Positions 35,100-43,707 of a DNA stretch of 59,210 bases are shown piece by piece. The stretch is from Komagataeibacter xylinus. Lineage in GTDB: Bacteria; Pseudomonadota; Alphaproteobacteria; Acetobacterales; Acetobacteraceae. A model generated the notes under the pieces. The model did no database searches, was not told the origin of the DNA, and worked only from the letters and a program-made list of their open reading frames with translations. Location of the stretch: positions 1-59,210 of the forward strand of contig NZ_QQBI01000019.1 in NCBI RefSeq assembly GCF_004302915.1. The letters run 5' to 3'. Position numbers and translations under genes: made by a program. How positions within the stretch are numbered: position 1 is the first letter of the stretch; each line of letters opens with the position of its first letter.

Positions 35100-36008
35100 A
35101 TGACCATCAGGACCGATGAGAATGTTTTCGTCCTGCCCGCTTTCCATGCGCGGCGGCCCTTCGTGCAACTGGCCGGAGGCGGGTTTCCGGCCCGTATGGT
35201 CCCATGGCCGGATTATGGCCATCGGGTAATGAATGTCTCCGCGCTATGCGTGGACCGGCATCTGGGCGATCATGCCGAAAAGCCCGCGATACTGTGCGGC
35301 AGGGCGCCCGATGGGCATATCGCGTGGCGCGACCTGCATGAACGGGTCTGCCGCCTGGCCAATGCCCTGACCGATCAGGGCGTGCAGCGTGGCGATGTGG
35401 TCGCGGTCGACATGCCCCTTATGGTGGAAAGTATCGTGGCCGTGCTGGCCTGCATCCGCATTGGGGCGGTACATGTGCTCATGCCTGAAGGGCTGGATGC
35501 ACCCGCCCTGGCCGAACGGCTGGCCGATTGTGGCGCCGTGGCCATTGTGGCAGGCGATGGCACAGGTCATGCGCAGCCCAAGGCCATGCTGGACAGGGCC
35601 TTGGCCATGATCGGGCTGCATTGCGCGGTCAGGCTGGTGCTGGTTGTGGCTGCCGAGGGCGCGCAACTCCCCATGAAGCCGGGCCGTGACCATTTCTACA
35701 ATGACGTGGTGGACTGGTACGAGCCTGATTACCCGCCCGCAGTCATGCACCCCGATGCACCCTTCTTTCTGCTGCATGCCGCGGATGGGGCAGGCAGGTT
35801 CCGCAGCGTAACCTACACGGCAGGGGAATACAGCCGCCTGCTTATCCGCACGACGGAAATGCTGGTGCCACAGGGCAATGCGGAAATTCCCTACAGCCTG
35901 CTCGACATGGCCTGGAAAGCGGGACAGACGGCGCTTGTCGTAAACGCGCTGGCAAAAGGCGCGACCATTACGAACAGTGAGGGAGCCCTGGCACCCAAGG
36001 GCCGTTGA
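35100..36008 (+). CDS. Truncated acetyl-CoA-synthetase-like protein
   Basis: A 302-residue protein resembling only the N-terminal half of acyl-CoA synthetases (usually about 650 residues). Conserved parts include LCVDRHLGDHAEKPAILC, WRDLHERVCRLANAL and IRIGAVHVLM. The ATP-binding loop YTSGTTGKPKG has become LHAADGAGRFRSVTYT, and all later catalytic motifs (adenylation core and C-terminal lid) are absent. No synthetase remnant follows downstream. The frame is open, with a good AGGA site. It cannot be a normal acyl-CoA ligase. It may be a non-catalytic relative, perhaps a sensor or partner, or the intact remnant of a decayed gene. Its divergence from an acyl-CoA-type regulator supports a link to acyl metabolism. 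Confidence 0.75.
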   Translation: MTIRTDENVFVLPAFHARRPFVQLAGGGFPARMVPWPDYGHRVMNVSALCVDRHLGDHAEKPAILCGRAPDGHIAWRDLHERVCRLANALTDQGVQRGDVVAVDMPLMVESIVAVLACIRIGAVHVLMPEGLDAPALAERLADCGAVAIVAGDGTGHAQPKAMLDRALAMIGLHCAVRLVLVVAAEGAQLPMKPGRDHFYNDVVDWYEPDYPPAVMHPDAPFFLLHAADGAGRFRSVTYTAGEYSRLLIRTTEMLVPQGNAEIPYSLLDMAWKAGQTALVVNALAKGATITNSEGALAPKGR

Positions 36009-36219
36009 GGCGACGGGCTGAAGCCTGTTTCCGGCAAGGCCGCCCCGCAAGGATGATGCCTGAAGGGCGGATGGCCGGATGACAGGCAGCCCGGGCACAC
36101 TCCGCGTTAGCCTGACGGCAGGCGAACCGCGCCGCGCGGCATGGACATGCCCGCCGGGAAGTGCGCTGGAATGTTATGATCTCGCGCTCTACCGCCTTAC
36201 AGGGCCGCGCCGCCTGCCG

Positions 36220-36789
36220 TCAGGATGCGAGATCGATTGCGGTGCTTGTCGTCACATGCCCGAGCCGGGGGAAAATGCAGTCATATGCGAAACGCTGCAT
36301 CTCTTCGGAAAAGGTGGAGGTGATGTCTTCGGCAAGGACGACGGCATAGCCATGTTCATGCGCCGCGCGGGCGGTGGATTCCACGCCAAGGTTAGTGGAA
36401 ATGCCACCAATGACCACGGTGGCAATGCCGCGCCGCCGCAACTGAAGGTCGAGATCCGTCCCGTAAAAAGCGCCCCACTGCCGCTTGGTGACATGCAGGT
36501 CGCCCGGCTGGGCCAGCCCTTCGGCCAGATCGGTCCAGTCAGGCGCAAAGCCGCCGGGAGGCGGTGCGAATGGCTGGTCGACAGGGGTATGCGGGGCATC
36601 GGCAAAATCGGGGGCGAACGCGACATTGACCACAATGACCGGCGCACCGGCGGCACGGAAGCGTGCGGCAAGGGTTTTTGAGCGCTCGACAACCCTCTCA
36701 CCCGTGTAAGGCGCCAGTTGACGGGAAACGATGCCCTTCTGGAGGTCGATCAGGATCAGTGCGGTCCGGGATGCGGAAAACGATGGCAT
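36220..36789 (-). CDS. yecD: Isochorismatase-family hydrolase, YecD-like
   Basis: A 189-residue protein of the isochorismatase/cysteine-hydrolase fold. The aspartate of LILIDLQKG (near residue 15) and the lysine of TKRQWGAFYGTDL are present. The position of the usual catalytic cysteine reads STNLGVESTARA, with Gly in place of Cys, the same change seen in E. coli YecD and, in another form, in EntB-type isochorismatases. Cysteine-dependent amidase chemistry is therefore unlikely. The whole protein follows YecD closely (RQWGAFYGTDL, RRRGI, GIST). Substrate unknown. It is divergent from the TetR gene at 36895 over a 105-base gap holding palindromes, so it is probably that regulator's target. Confidence 0.86.
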   Translation of the reverse strand: MPSFSASRTALILIDLQKGIVSRQLAPYTGERVVERSKTLAARFRAAGAPVIVVNVAFAPDFADAPHTPVDQPFAPPPGGFAPDWTDLAEGLAQPGDLHVTKRQWGAFYGTDLDLQLRRRGIATVVIGGISTNLGVESTARAAHEHGYAVVLAEDITSTFSEEMQRFAYDCIFPRLGHVTTSTAIDLAS

Positions 36790-36859
36790 GGCGGTCTTCT
36801 CCTGTTATCAGGCTCCTGTATTCCGGGTCGTTGCCTGGAAGGGCAGGAGTTGATAGAAA

Positions 36860-36893
36860 TTGAGCATATACTCAAACAGGGATACTATTTGAG
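36860..36893. promoter_or_regulatory. Palindromic operator candidates between yecD-like and TetR genes
   Basis: TTGAGCATATACTCAA (36860-36875) is a 16-bp palindrome with one mismatched pair. Its right half is reused in CTCAAA-N11-TTTGAG (36871-36893), which ends two bases before the TetR start codon. The placement suits autorepression and control of the divergent hydrolase. Confidence 0.55.
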
Positions 36894-36894
36894 G

Positions 36895-37527
36895 ATGGAC
36901 TCAATTACGTCAAGCAAAAAGCGCGCCCCCCTTCAGCCCCGGCGGGCGGTTGGGCGGCAACGTGTGGCCGAACTGCTGGCCGCCGCGTCCGATCTCATCG
37001 CGGAACGCGGCTATGATGCGACGACAATGGCGGAAATAGCCGCGCGGGCAGGGGCGAAAATTGGTTCGCTTTACCGCTTCTTTCCCAACAAGGAGGCGAT
37101 TGCCGAGACGTTGCTGCAACAGCACATGGCAATCCTGCAGGAAGAATATGAAGCGATAGGGCGCCGCGCAGCGGGCCGTTCCCCCAGTGAGCTGGCGGAT
37201 GGCTTTATTGACCTGATGGCAGGGCTCTATCCCCGCGTGCACTCGCTCCCCGCATTGATGGCCGCCCGCACGGACAGTGCGGCACTCCGTGCAAAGTCAC
37301 GCGCTCAGGCACTGCCTGGCATAGCGATGGCGCTACGGGCCTGTGCCCCCGGACTGGACCAGAAAACGGCGGATGATATTGCTGCCGTTGTGCTGAACAA
37401 TATGAAAGTCATGGTCGGCATGATCTATGGGGATGCGCCGACAGCGCCGGGGGCGCCGGATGAACTGCGCTGCATGAACCGGTTATATTTATCTTCCCGG
37501 CTTGAACCTTTCCGAAGGGCCGTATGA
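36895..37527 (+). CDS. TetR-family transcriptional regulator
   Basis: A 210-residue TetR repressor. Residues about 15-65 are the DNA-binding domain (AAASDLIAERGYDATTMAEI and AGAKIGSLYRFFPNKEAI are textbook matches), followed by a helical ligand domain. ATG 36895 is chosen because the domain starts there at the usual distance; the frame remains open to 36718, overlapping the divergent gene. GAGG directly abuts the ATG. The gene pairs with the YecD-like hydrolase, and palindromes between them are likely its operators. The inducer is unknown. Confidence 0.87.
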   Translation: MDSITSSKKRAPLQPRRAVGRQRVAELLAAASDLIAERGYDATTMAEIAARAGAKIGSLYRFFPNKEAIAETLLQQHMAILQEEYEAIGRRAAGRSPSELADGFIDLMAGLYPRVHSLPALMAARTDSAALRAKSRAQALPGIAMALRACAPGLDQKTADDIAAVVLNNMKVMVGMIYGDAPTAPGAPDELRCMNRLYLSSRLEPFRRAV

Positions 37528-38214
37528 CTGATCCCTGACATTCCCCTGATGGGTTGCGATAATCATGCAGCCCGCATTGAGCGGGGACGCCACGATGCGC
37601 GAGAGACATCACGCGGGGTAGGGAGTCTTTCCCCGTCCATATCTGACCTGGGCTGACCCTTTCAGTGCGCCTGTCATCTGTCAGGATCTCCAATGCCCCT
37701 GCCGATGACCTTCTGCGCGATCGAGAATAGTTACGTTCTGGCTCCTAACTTCTGGATTTTCTGACCGGAACAAAATCGCAGGATTATATTTTGTGCTGTC
37801 ATACGGGCGCTCCCATTCAGTTCCGTATACTCAGGAATGCAGGCATGACAGGTCTAGGGAAAAAATCTGCCTCGCCCGCATTATATTCAGAATGAATAAC
37901 CAGAGCGACCGATGAGACAATCTCTGCCTGAAAACAGGAGATCCCCGCCAAATATCTTATGGTCGGTTCCCAATATTTCCGATCGTCTATATTTGTCCAT
38001 AACCATACATATCTTATCAATGGTGCGGTTATAAATGCTGTTTATGATCTTATGTATAATCTCTCTTGGACGTCATACGCCTGATTGATCTACTACCTTT
38101 TCCACGACACCGGGGCATACAGCGGCTTTTCAGGCCGGTTCATTGCTTACGGGGCCACTATGGCGAGAATTTATTTGTATTTCCTTCTCTCGTCATAAGT
38201 TTTGGAAAGTATCG
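37528..38214. other. Intergenic region upstream of the bd oxidase operon
   Basis: Nearly 690 bases without a convincing gene, AT-rich from about 37700. A frame on the minus strand at 37817-38020 (67 codons) has no recognisable features. I found no clear FNR-type or sigma70 consensus, although the oxidase promoter must lie here. Confidence 0.45.
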
Positions 38215-39648
38215 ATGCAGTACGCACATGATCCAGCACTCCTTCTGGCGCGCTTTCAGTTCGCCTTTACCGTAGGCGTCCATATCATCTTTCCGGCCTT
38301 TTCAATCGGGCTGGCGGCTTATCTGGCGGTTCTGGAAGGGCTGTGGCTCAGGACCGGACGGCCCGTATTCCTTGATCTTTACCGATACTGGATCAAGGTC
38401 TTCTCCATTGTCTTTGGCATGGGCGTCGTGTCGGGACTGGTCATGTCGTATGAATTCGGTACCAACTGGTCGGTCTTTTCCAAAAAAGCCGGGCCGATTA
38501 CCGGCGTGCTCCTGTCCTATGAAGTCATGACCGCCTTTTTCCTCGAGGCAGGCTTCCTCGGCGTCATGCTGTTCGGCATGAACAAGGTGGGGCGCAAACT
38601 GCATTTTGCGGCCACATGCTGCGTATCGGTCGGCACCCTGATTTCCATGACATGGATCCTGTCCTCCAATTCATGGATGCAGACGCCGCGTGGTTACACC
38701 ATCGACCCGGCCACCGGGCGCTTCATGCCGGCGGACTGGCTGGCCATTATCTTCAACCCGTCCTTTCCCTTCCGCCTGGTGCATATGGGGCTGGCGGCCT
38801 TCCTGTCGGTGGCCTTCATCGTGGGAGCCACGGGGGCGTGGCATATGCTCAAGGCCCGCAAGGCAGGCAAGATTTCCAGCGAGCCGGTGCGGGTCATGTT
38901 CTCCATGGCCATGTGGATGGCGGCGATCGTGGCCCCCTTGCAGATCCTTGCTGGCGATGCGCACGGCCTGAACACGCTCAAATACCAGCCCGCCAAGATT
39001 GCGGCGATGGAAGGGGACTGGGTCTCGGAAGATCATGCGCCAGAACTGCTGTTCGGCATTCCCAACATGAAGACCGAGCATACGGATTATGCCATCAGAC
39101 TGCCGCTGGCCGGATCGCTGATCCTGACGCACAGCCTGAACGGCAAGGTGCCGGGCATGAAGGACTTTCCGCGTGACCAGCGGCCGCCTTCACCGGTCAT
39201 CTTCTTCTCCTTCCGCATCATGGTGGCCCTTGGCATGCTGATGATGCTGGTCGGATTGTGGTCCCTTTGGTTGCGGCGCAACAGCACGCTGTTCACCAAC
39301 CCGCTCTTCCATCGTGTTGCGCTGTGCATGGCGCCTGCGGGCTTCCTGGCCCTGCTGTGCGGCTGGATCACGACGGAAGTCGGCCGCCAGCCCTGGACCG
39401 TCTATGGCCTGCTGCGCACGTCTGACAGTGTATCGCCGGTTGCCCTGTCCTCCATGGCATTTTCGATGACGGCGTTCGTGGTGGTCTACGTGCTCGTGTT
39501 TGGCTCAGGGATGGGTATTCTGGTGCGCATGCTGGGCCGCACCCCGCAGGAAGGCGAGCATGATACTCCGCCATCCCACGCATCCGGGATTCTGGCCACC
39601 AGCATGCATCCGGGCGTGATTGATCCCTCTACTGGCAAAGGAGCCTGA
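38215..39648 (+). CDS. cydA: Cytochrome bd oxidase subunit I, short Q-loop (cyanide-insensitive type)
   Basis: A 477-residue integral membrane protein with about nine helices, the quinol-oxidising and haem-carrying subunit of a bd-type terminal oxidase. Haem ligands are visible at H23 (GVH, haem b595), H190 (RLVHMGL) and M336 (SFRIMV, haem b558), and the GRQPW signature is at 390-394. The distance from the helix bearing H190 to M336 is some 60 residues shorter than in E. coli CydA, so the Q-loop is short, as in the cyanide-insensitive CioA group common in acetic acid bacteria. ATG 38215 starts directly at the conserved N-terminus; the frame also opens at 38143. It heads the operon with cydB. 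Confidence 0.93.
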   Translation: MQYAHDPALLLARFQFAFTVGVHIIFPAFSIGLAAYLAVLEGLWLRTGRPVFLDLYRYWIKVFSIVFGMGVVSGLVMSYEFGTNWSVFSKKAGPITGVLLSYEVMTAFFLEAGFLGVMLFGMNKVGRKLHFAATCCVSVGTLISMTWILSSNSWMQTPRGYTIDPATGRFMPADWLAIIFNPSFPFRLVHMGLAAFLSVAFIVGATGAWHMLKARKAGKISSEPVRVMFSMAMWMAAIVAPLQILAGDAHGLNTLKYQPAKIAAMEGDWVSEDHAPELLFGIPNMKTEHTDYAIRLPLAGSLILTHSLNGKVPGMKDFPRDQRPPSPVIFFSFRIMVALGMLMMLVGLWSLWLRRNSTLFTNPLFHRVALCMAPAGFLALLCGWITTEVGRQPWTVYGLLRTSDSVSPVALSSMAFSMTAFVVVYVLVFGSGMGILVRMLGRTPQEGEHDTPPSHASGILATSMHPGVIDPSTGKGA

Positions 39649-39651
39649 GGC

Positions 39652-40671
39652 ATGATGGACTTCGCATACTGGCTCCCCATCATATGGGCCGTCATTCTGG
39701 TCGCCGCCATTTCAATCTATGTCGTGCTTGATGGCTTTGACCTTGGCATCGGCATGCTGTTCGCACTCGAACGCCACCCGGACCGCCGCGATGTGATGGT
39801 CAACACCATCGCCCCCGTCTGGGATGGCAACGAGACGTGGATGGTGCTGGGCGGGGCCGTGCTGTACGGCGTCTTTCCCGGTGCCTACGCTACCCTGCTG
39901 CCCGCCTTCTACCTGCCGATCGTGCTGATGCTGCTGGCCCTGATCTTCCGCGGCGTTGCGTTTGAGTTCCGCATCATGACGCGCGACACGGGACGGGAAG
40001 GGATGTGGAATGCCGGCTTCATGGCAGGCTCCGCCATCGCCGCTTTCTGTCAGGGCGCTATCCTCGGCGGCGTGGTGCAGGGCATCAGGGTTGTTGATGG
40101 CGCCTTTGCCGGTGGCCCGCTCGACTGGCTGACCCCGTTCAGCATCCTGTGTGGCCTGTCCGTCATGTGTGGTTACGCCCTGCTGGGTGCAACGTGGCTG
40201 ATCTGGCGCACCACCGGCGTGCTGGAGGAATCCTGCCGCCGCTGGGCCGCCCGGCTGGCCGTGGGCCTGTTCATCGGCATTGTCGCGGTCAGCCTGTGGA
40301 CACCGCTGCTGCACGCACCTTACCTGCGCCGCTGGACCGACTGGCCCAACATCGCATTCGTTGCCCCCGTGCCGGTTCTGGTAGTCGTGCTGGGAGGGCT
40401 GTTTATCATGGGGCTGCGCAGGGGGCATTCGAAGGGGCCGTTCCTGTGCGCGCTGGGCTGGTTTTTCCTGTGCCTGTCCGGTCTGGGCATTACGGTATGG
40501 CCCTATGCCGTGCCGCCGGGCCTGACGCTGTGGGATGTATCATCCCCGCCATCGAGCCAGTTCTTCCAGTTGATCGGCACCGCCATCCTGCTGCCGATCA
40601 TCCTGACCTACACGATCTATTCCTACCACGTCTTTCGCGGAAAGGTGACGGAAACCGATGGGTATCACTGA
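39652..40671 (+). CDS. cydB: Cytochrome bd oxidase subunit II
   Basis: A 339-residue membrane protein with about nine helices, the structural partner of CydA. The N-terminal segment VVLDGFDLGIGMLF and NTIAPVWDGNETWMV are the family signatures. It begins one codon after the cydA stop (the second ATG at 39655 is an alternative), so the two are co-transcribed and probably co-translated. Its 3' end overlaps the small DUF2474 gene by 14 bases. Confidence 0.94.
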   Translation: MMDFAYWLPIIWAVILVAAISIYVVLDGFDLGIGMLFALERHPDRRDVMVNTIAPVWDGNETWMVLGGAVLYGVFPGAYATLLPAFYLPIVLMLLALIFRGVAFEFRIMTRDTGREGMWNAGFMAGSAIAAFCQGAILGGVVQGIRVVDGAFAGGPLDWLTPFSILCGLSVMCGYALLGATWLIWRTTGVLEESCRRWAARLAVGLFIGIVAVSLWTPLLHAPYLRRWTDWPNIAFVAPVPVLVVVLGGLFIMGLRRGHSKGPFLCALGWFFLCLSGLGITVWPYAVPPGLTLWDVSSPPSSQFFQLIGTAILLPIILTYTIYSYHVFRGKVTETDGYH

Positions 40672-40807
40672 GATTGTCCGCGGCAATGGCGACGAGGCAC
40701 CCCCACGCACCGGCGTGCGGATCGCATGGTTCATTGCGATCTGGTCACTGAGCACCGGCGCATTTTTCGGGGTGGCGTCGCTGCTGCACCTGATCGTTCC
40801 CCGATAA
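40658..40807 (+). CDS. Small single-helix protein of bd oxidase operon (DUF2474 type)
   Basis: Read directly from sequence: 49 residues starting MGITEIVRGNGDEAPPRTG and then one membrane helix (IAWFIAIWSLSTGAFFGVAS). It overlaps the end of cydB by 14 bases in another frame. Position, size and single helix match the DUF2474 proteins found behind cyanide-insensitive bd oxidase genes, which are probably the counterpart of CydX, a small subunit that stabilises the haems in E. coli. The functional parallel is inferred. Confidence 0.75.
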   Translation: MGITEIVRGNGDEAPPRTGVRIAWFIAIWSLSTGAFFGVASLLHLIVPR

Positions 40808-40862
40808 AGCGGGTGGCATGGCCGCCCGACATTTCCTTCCCTCCAATACGGGATCTGGTCCA

Positions 40863-41366
40863 ATGCTTTTTGATTTTGAACGTGACTTTGCTGGTTCTTT
40901 GCGGTGCATTCCCATGATCGCGCGGCAGAAGCTTGATATTGTCGGCATCAAACTGAGCCTGCGCCAGTGGAGCCGGTTTACGCGCGAGGAACGGGGCCAG
41001 CTTGCCGACCTGCCATGCGAGACCGCGCCCGAACAGGCCGCCTACCGCGAACTGGTCGCCCATCTGATCGCAACCCGCAGTGACGAGCCGCTGCGCCCGC
41101 TTGCCGTGCGCGGACTGGAAGACTGGCGCGAAGAAGGCCGAATGCCCGAGGCAGTCAGGATACAGGCACAGGCTGATGGCATAGCGCCACCCACGGCGCG
41201 GCAATGGGCCAGCCTGCTGCCACTCCAGCGGTTTGCGCTGGTGAAGCTGGCCCGCTCGAAGCATGAGAATGAAAACTTCGTGCCAGCGATGCGGGAGTTC
41301 GGCCTGCTGCAACAGCATGCCGGGGTGCTGCATGATGCGGGTGCCCACACACGCCTGCCCAACTGA
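40863..41366 (+). CDS. Nitrate-reductase-associated-type protein
   Basis: A 167-residue soluble protein resembling the family named nitrate reductase associated protein (start FDFERDFAG, then RCIPMIARQKLDIVGIKLSL). In cyanobacteria this gene lies near assimilatory nitrate reductase; its biochemical role is unknown. Here it lies between a bd oxidase and a YdeP-like molybdoenzyme with no nitrate reductase in view, which suggests a more general link to molybdopterin enzymes. ATG 40863 is preferred because the conserved start follows at once; the frame is open from 40818. Confidence 0.72.
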   Translation: MLFDFERDFAGSLRCIPMIARQKLDIVGIKLSLRQWSRFTREERGQLADLPCETAPEQAAYRELVAHLIATRSDEPLRPLAVRGLEDWREEGRMPEAVRIQAQADGIAPPTARQWASLLPLQRFALVKLARSKHENENFVPAMREFGLLQQHAGVLHDAGAHTRLPN

Positions 41367-41389
41367 ATGAAGCCGAGAGGGCCGAGATC

Positions 41390-43693
41390 ATGAGCAACGA
41401 AAAAACGCCGGAATACAAACCCTATCACCATCCGGCAGGCGGGTGGGGTGCGGCCGGGGCCACCGCAAAAGTGCTGATGGAACAGAGCGTGCTGGTCAAG
41501 GGCTCACGCGGGCTGCTGGCCATGAACCAGCCGGGTGGCTTCAAGTGCCCCAGTTGCGCATTTCCTGACCCCGACCATCGCAAGACACTGGAGTTCTGTG
41601 AAAACGGGGCCAAGGCGCTGGCGCATGAAGTCACAAAGGGACGTGTGACGCGCGAGTTCTTTGAAAAATACACCGTCACCGAACTGATGCAGCAGAGCGA
41701 TTACTGGCTGGAAATGCAGGGCCGCCTGACCGAGCCAATGCGTTACGACGCGGAAAGTGATCGCTACGTGCCTGTGGCGTGGGATGACGCCTTCGCCCTG
41801 ATCGGCCAGCACCTGCGCGCTCTCGACAGCCCGCATCAGGCCGAGTTTTATACATCCGGCCGCACGGCGAACGAGACCGCTTTCCTGTATTCGATATTCG
41901 TGCGTGAATTCGGCACCAACAATTTCCCCGACTGCTCGAACATGTGCCACGAGCCGACCAGCCGTGGCCTGCCGCCCGTCATCGGCATTGGCAAGGGCAC
42001 GATCGTCATGGGCGATTTCGAGCATGCCGAGGCAATCTTCGTGGTGGGGCAGAATACCGGCACCAATTCGCCGCGCATGATGACCAACCTGGTCGAAGCC
42101 CGCAAGCGCGGCGTGCCGATCGTGCTGATCAACCCGATGCCCGAGCGCGCGCTGATCCGCTTTACGGAGCCGCAGGATGTGCTGCAGATGGGCACATTCG
42201 GCTCGACCCCCATTTCCAGCGAATTCGTGCATGTGCGCATTGGTGGCGACCTCGCCATCTTCAAGGGCATGATGAAGGCGCTGTTTGAGGCGGAAGCACG
42301 CGGCGAGAAAGTGCTGGACCTTGACTTCATCCATGAACACACCGCCGGGCTGGATGCCCTGCGTGATGATGTGATGGGCTGTAGCTGGGACGAGATTACC
42401 CGCATCTCGGGCATAACCGAGGCACAGATCCGCAAGATCGCTGATATCTACATGAAATCCAATGCCACGATCATCTGTTACGGCATGGGTCTGACACAGC
42501 ATCAGGAAGGATCGCGCCTGATCCAGCAGGTGGCGAACCTGCTGCTGCTGCGCGGCAATTTCGGCAAGCCCGGTGCTGGCATCGCGCCAATCCGTGGCCA
42601 CTCCAACGTGCAGGGCGACCGCACGGTGGGCATTGATGAAAAACCGACTCAGGCCTATCTGGACCGCGTGCGCGATGTGTTCGGCTTTGAACCGCCGCGC
42701 GAACACGGGCACCATGTGCTCGAAGCGGTCGAGGCCATGGAAGCGGGTACCGCCAAGGTATTCTTCGGCATGGGCGGCAATTTCATCCGCGCCGTGCCCG
42801 ATACGGACCGCTCCTATGCCGCCATGCGCAACCTCAACCTGACGGTTGGCGTGGCGACAAAGCTGAACCGGGGGCATCTGGTGCATGGCAAGGATGCGCT
42901 GCTCCTGCCGGTTGTTGCCCGCTCGGAAATCATCCGCACGCAGGCAGGCGAGCAGTTCGTGACCATTGAGGATGCGATGGCGAATGTGACGGCTTCACGC
43001 GGCGTGTTCGAACCCGTGAGCGAGCACGTACTGCCGGAGACCGAGATTGTGTGCCGCATGGCCATGGCGGCACTGCCCAACTCCCGCACGCCATGGGCGG
43101 ATTACATGGTCGATTATAACCTGATCCGGGACAGGATCGCCGACGTCTATCCTGAAATCTATGCGGATTTTTCCGAAAAGATCAAAGACCCGCATGGTTT
43201 TCACCTCGATATCCCGCCCCGTCGCCGCGTGTGGAAAACACCCAATGGCAAGGCGAATTTCCTCGTGCTGCCGGGGCTGGAAGTCGATGTACCGGTCAAG
43301 GATCCGGCCATGCTGCGTCTGGCCACCATCCGTTCGCATGACCAGTATAATACGACCATCTACAGCAACAGCGACCGTTACCGTGGCGTGTACAACACCC
43401 GCCTTGTCGTGTTCATGAACAGGGACGACATGGCCGAACGCGGTCTGGCGAACGGGGATGTAATTGGCCTTGAAACCTACAGTGATGACGGGATCAGGCG
43501 CTATGTCGATGGCCTGAACGTGCTTGACTATCCTATGCCGCGCGGCGCCATAGCCGGATACTACCCGGAACTGAATCCGCTGCTGCCACTGGACTATTTT
43601 GACGAGATCAGTGGAACGCCTGCGGCCAAATCCATCCCGGTCAGGGTTGTGGAAAGTGTTGCATCCGCACCGCCCATCCGGATTGCGGGCTGA
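41390..43693 (+). CDS. FdhF/YdeP-family molybdopterin oxidoreductase
   Basis: A 767-residue molybdenum enzyme of the DMSO-reductase superfamily. The N-terminal part (HHPAGGWGAAGATAKVLMEQ, MNQPGGFKCPSCAFPDP, FCENGAKA) is typical of the YdeP subgroup, with Cys residues that could bind an Fe-S cluster. The MGD-binding core includes EFYTSGRTANETAFLYS, MCHEPTS and a C-terminal MopB domain (NTRLVVFMNRDDMAERGL). Related formate dehydrogenases use Cys or Sec as Mo ligand, whereas the YdeP ligand is not clear and its substrate is not firmly known; E. coli ydeP has been linked to acid resistance. Neighbouring moaA, mobA and fdhD supply and sulfurate its cofactor. Confidence 0.88.
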   Translation: MSNEKTPEYKPYHHPAGGWGAAGATAKVLMEQSVLVKGSRGLLAMNQPGGFKCPSCAFPDPDHRKTLEFCENGAKALAHEVTKGRVTREFFEKYTVTELMQQSDYWLEMQGRLTEPMRYDAESDRYVPVAWDDAFALIGQHLRALDSPHQAEFYTSGRTANETAFLYSIFVREFGTNNFPDCSNMCHEPTSRGLPPVIGIGKGTIVMGDFEHAEAIFVVGQNTGTNSPRMMTNLVEARKRGVPIVLINPMPERALIRFTEPQDVLQMGTFGSTPISSEFVHVRIGGDLAIFKGMMKALFEAEARGEKVLDLDFIHEHTAGLDALRDDVMGCSWDEITRISGITEAQIRKIADIYMKSNATIICYGMGLTQHQEGSRLIQQVANLLLLRGNFGKPGAGIAPIRGHSNVQGDRTVGIDEKPTQAYLDRVRDVFGFEPPREHGHHVLEAVEAMEAGTAKVFFGMGGNFIRAVPDTDRSYAAMRNLNLTVGVATKLNRGHLVHGKDALLLPVVARSEIIRTQAGEQFVTIEDAMANVTASRGVFEPVSEHVLPETEIVCRMAMAALPNSRTPWADYMVDYNLIRDRIADVYPEIYADFSEKIKDPHGFHLDIPPRRRVWKTPNGKANFLVLPGLEVDVPVKDPAMLRLATIRSHDQYNTTIYSNSDRYRGVYNTRLVVFMNRDDMAERGLANGDVIGLETYSDDGIRRYVDGLNVLDYPMPRGAIAGYYPELNPLLPLDYFDEISGTPAAKSIPVRVVESVASAPPIRIAG

Positions 43694-43707
43694 CAGGGCC
43701 GGCGGTC

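Noticed and set aside
37817-38020. Minus-strand frame of 67 codons before cydA
   Set aside because: Short, featureless, in AT-rich DNA; more likely chance.
41504-42886. 460-codon minus-strand frame opposite the YdeP-like gene
   Set aside because: Shadow of the molybdoenzyme gene; His- and Gln-rich antisense composition with no domain.
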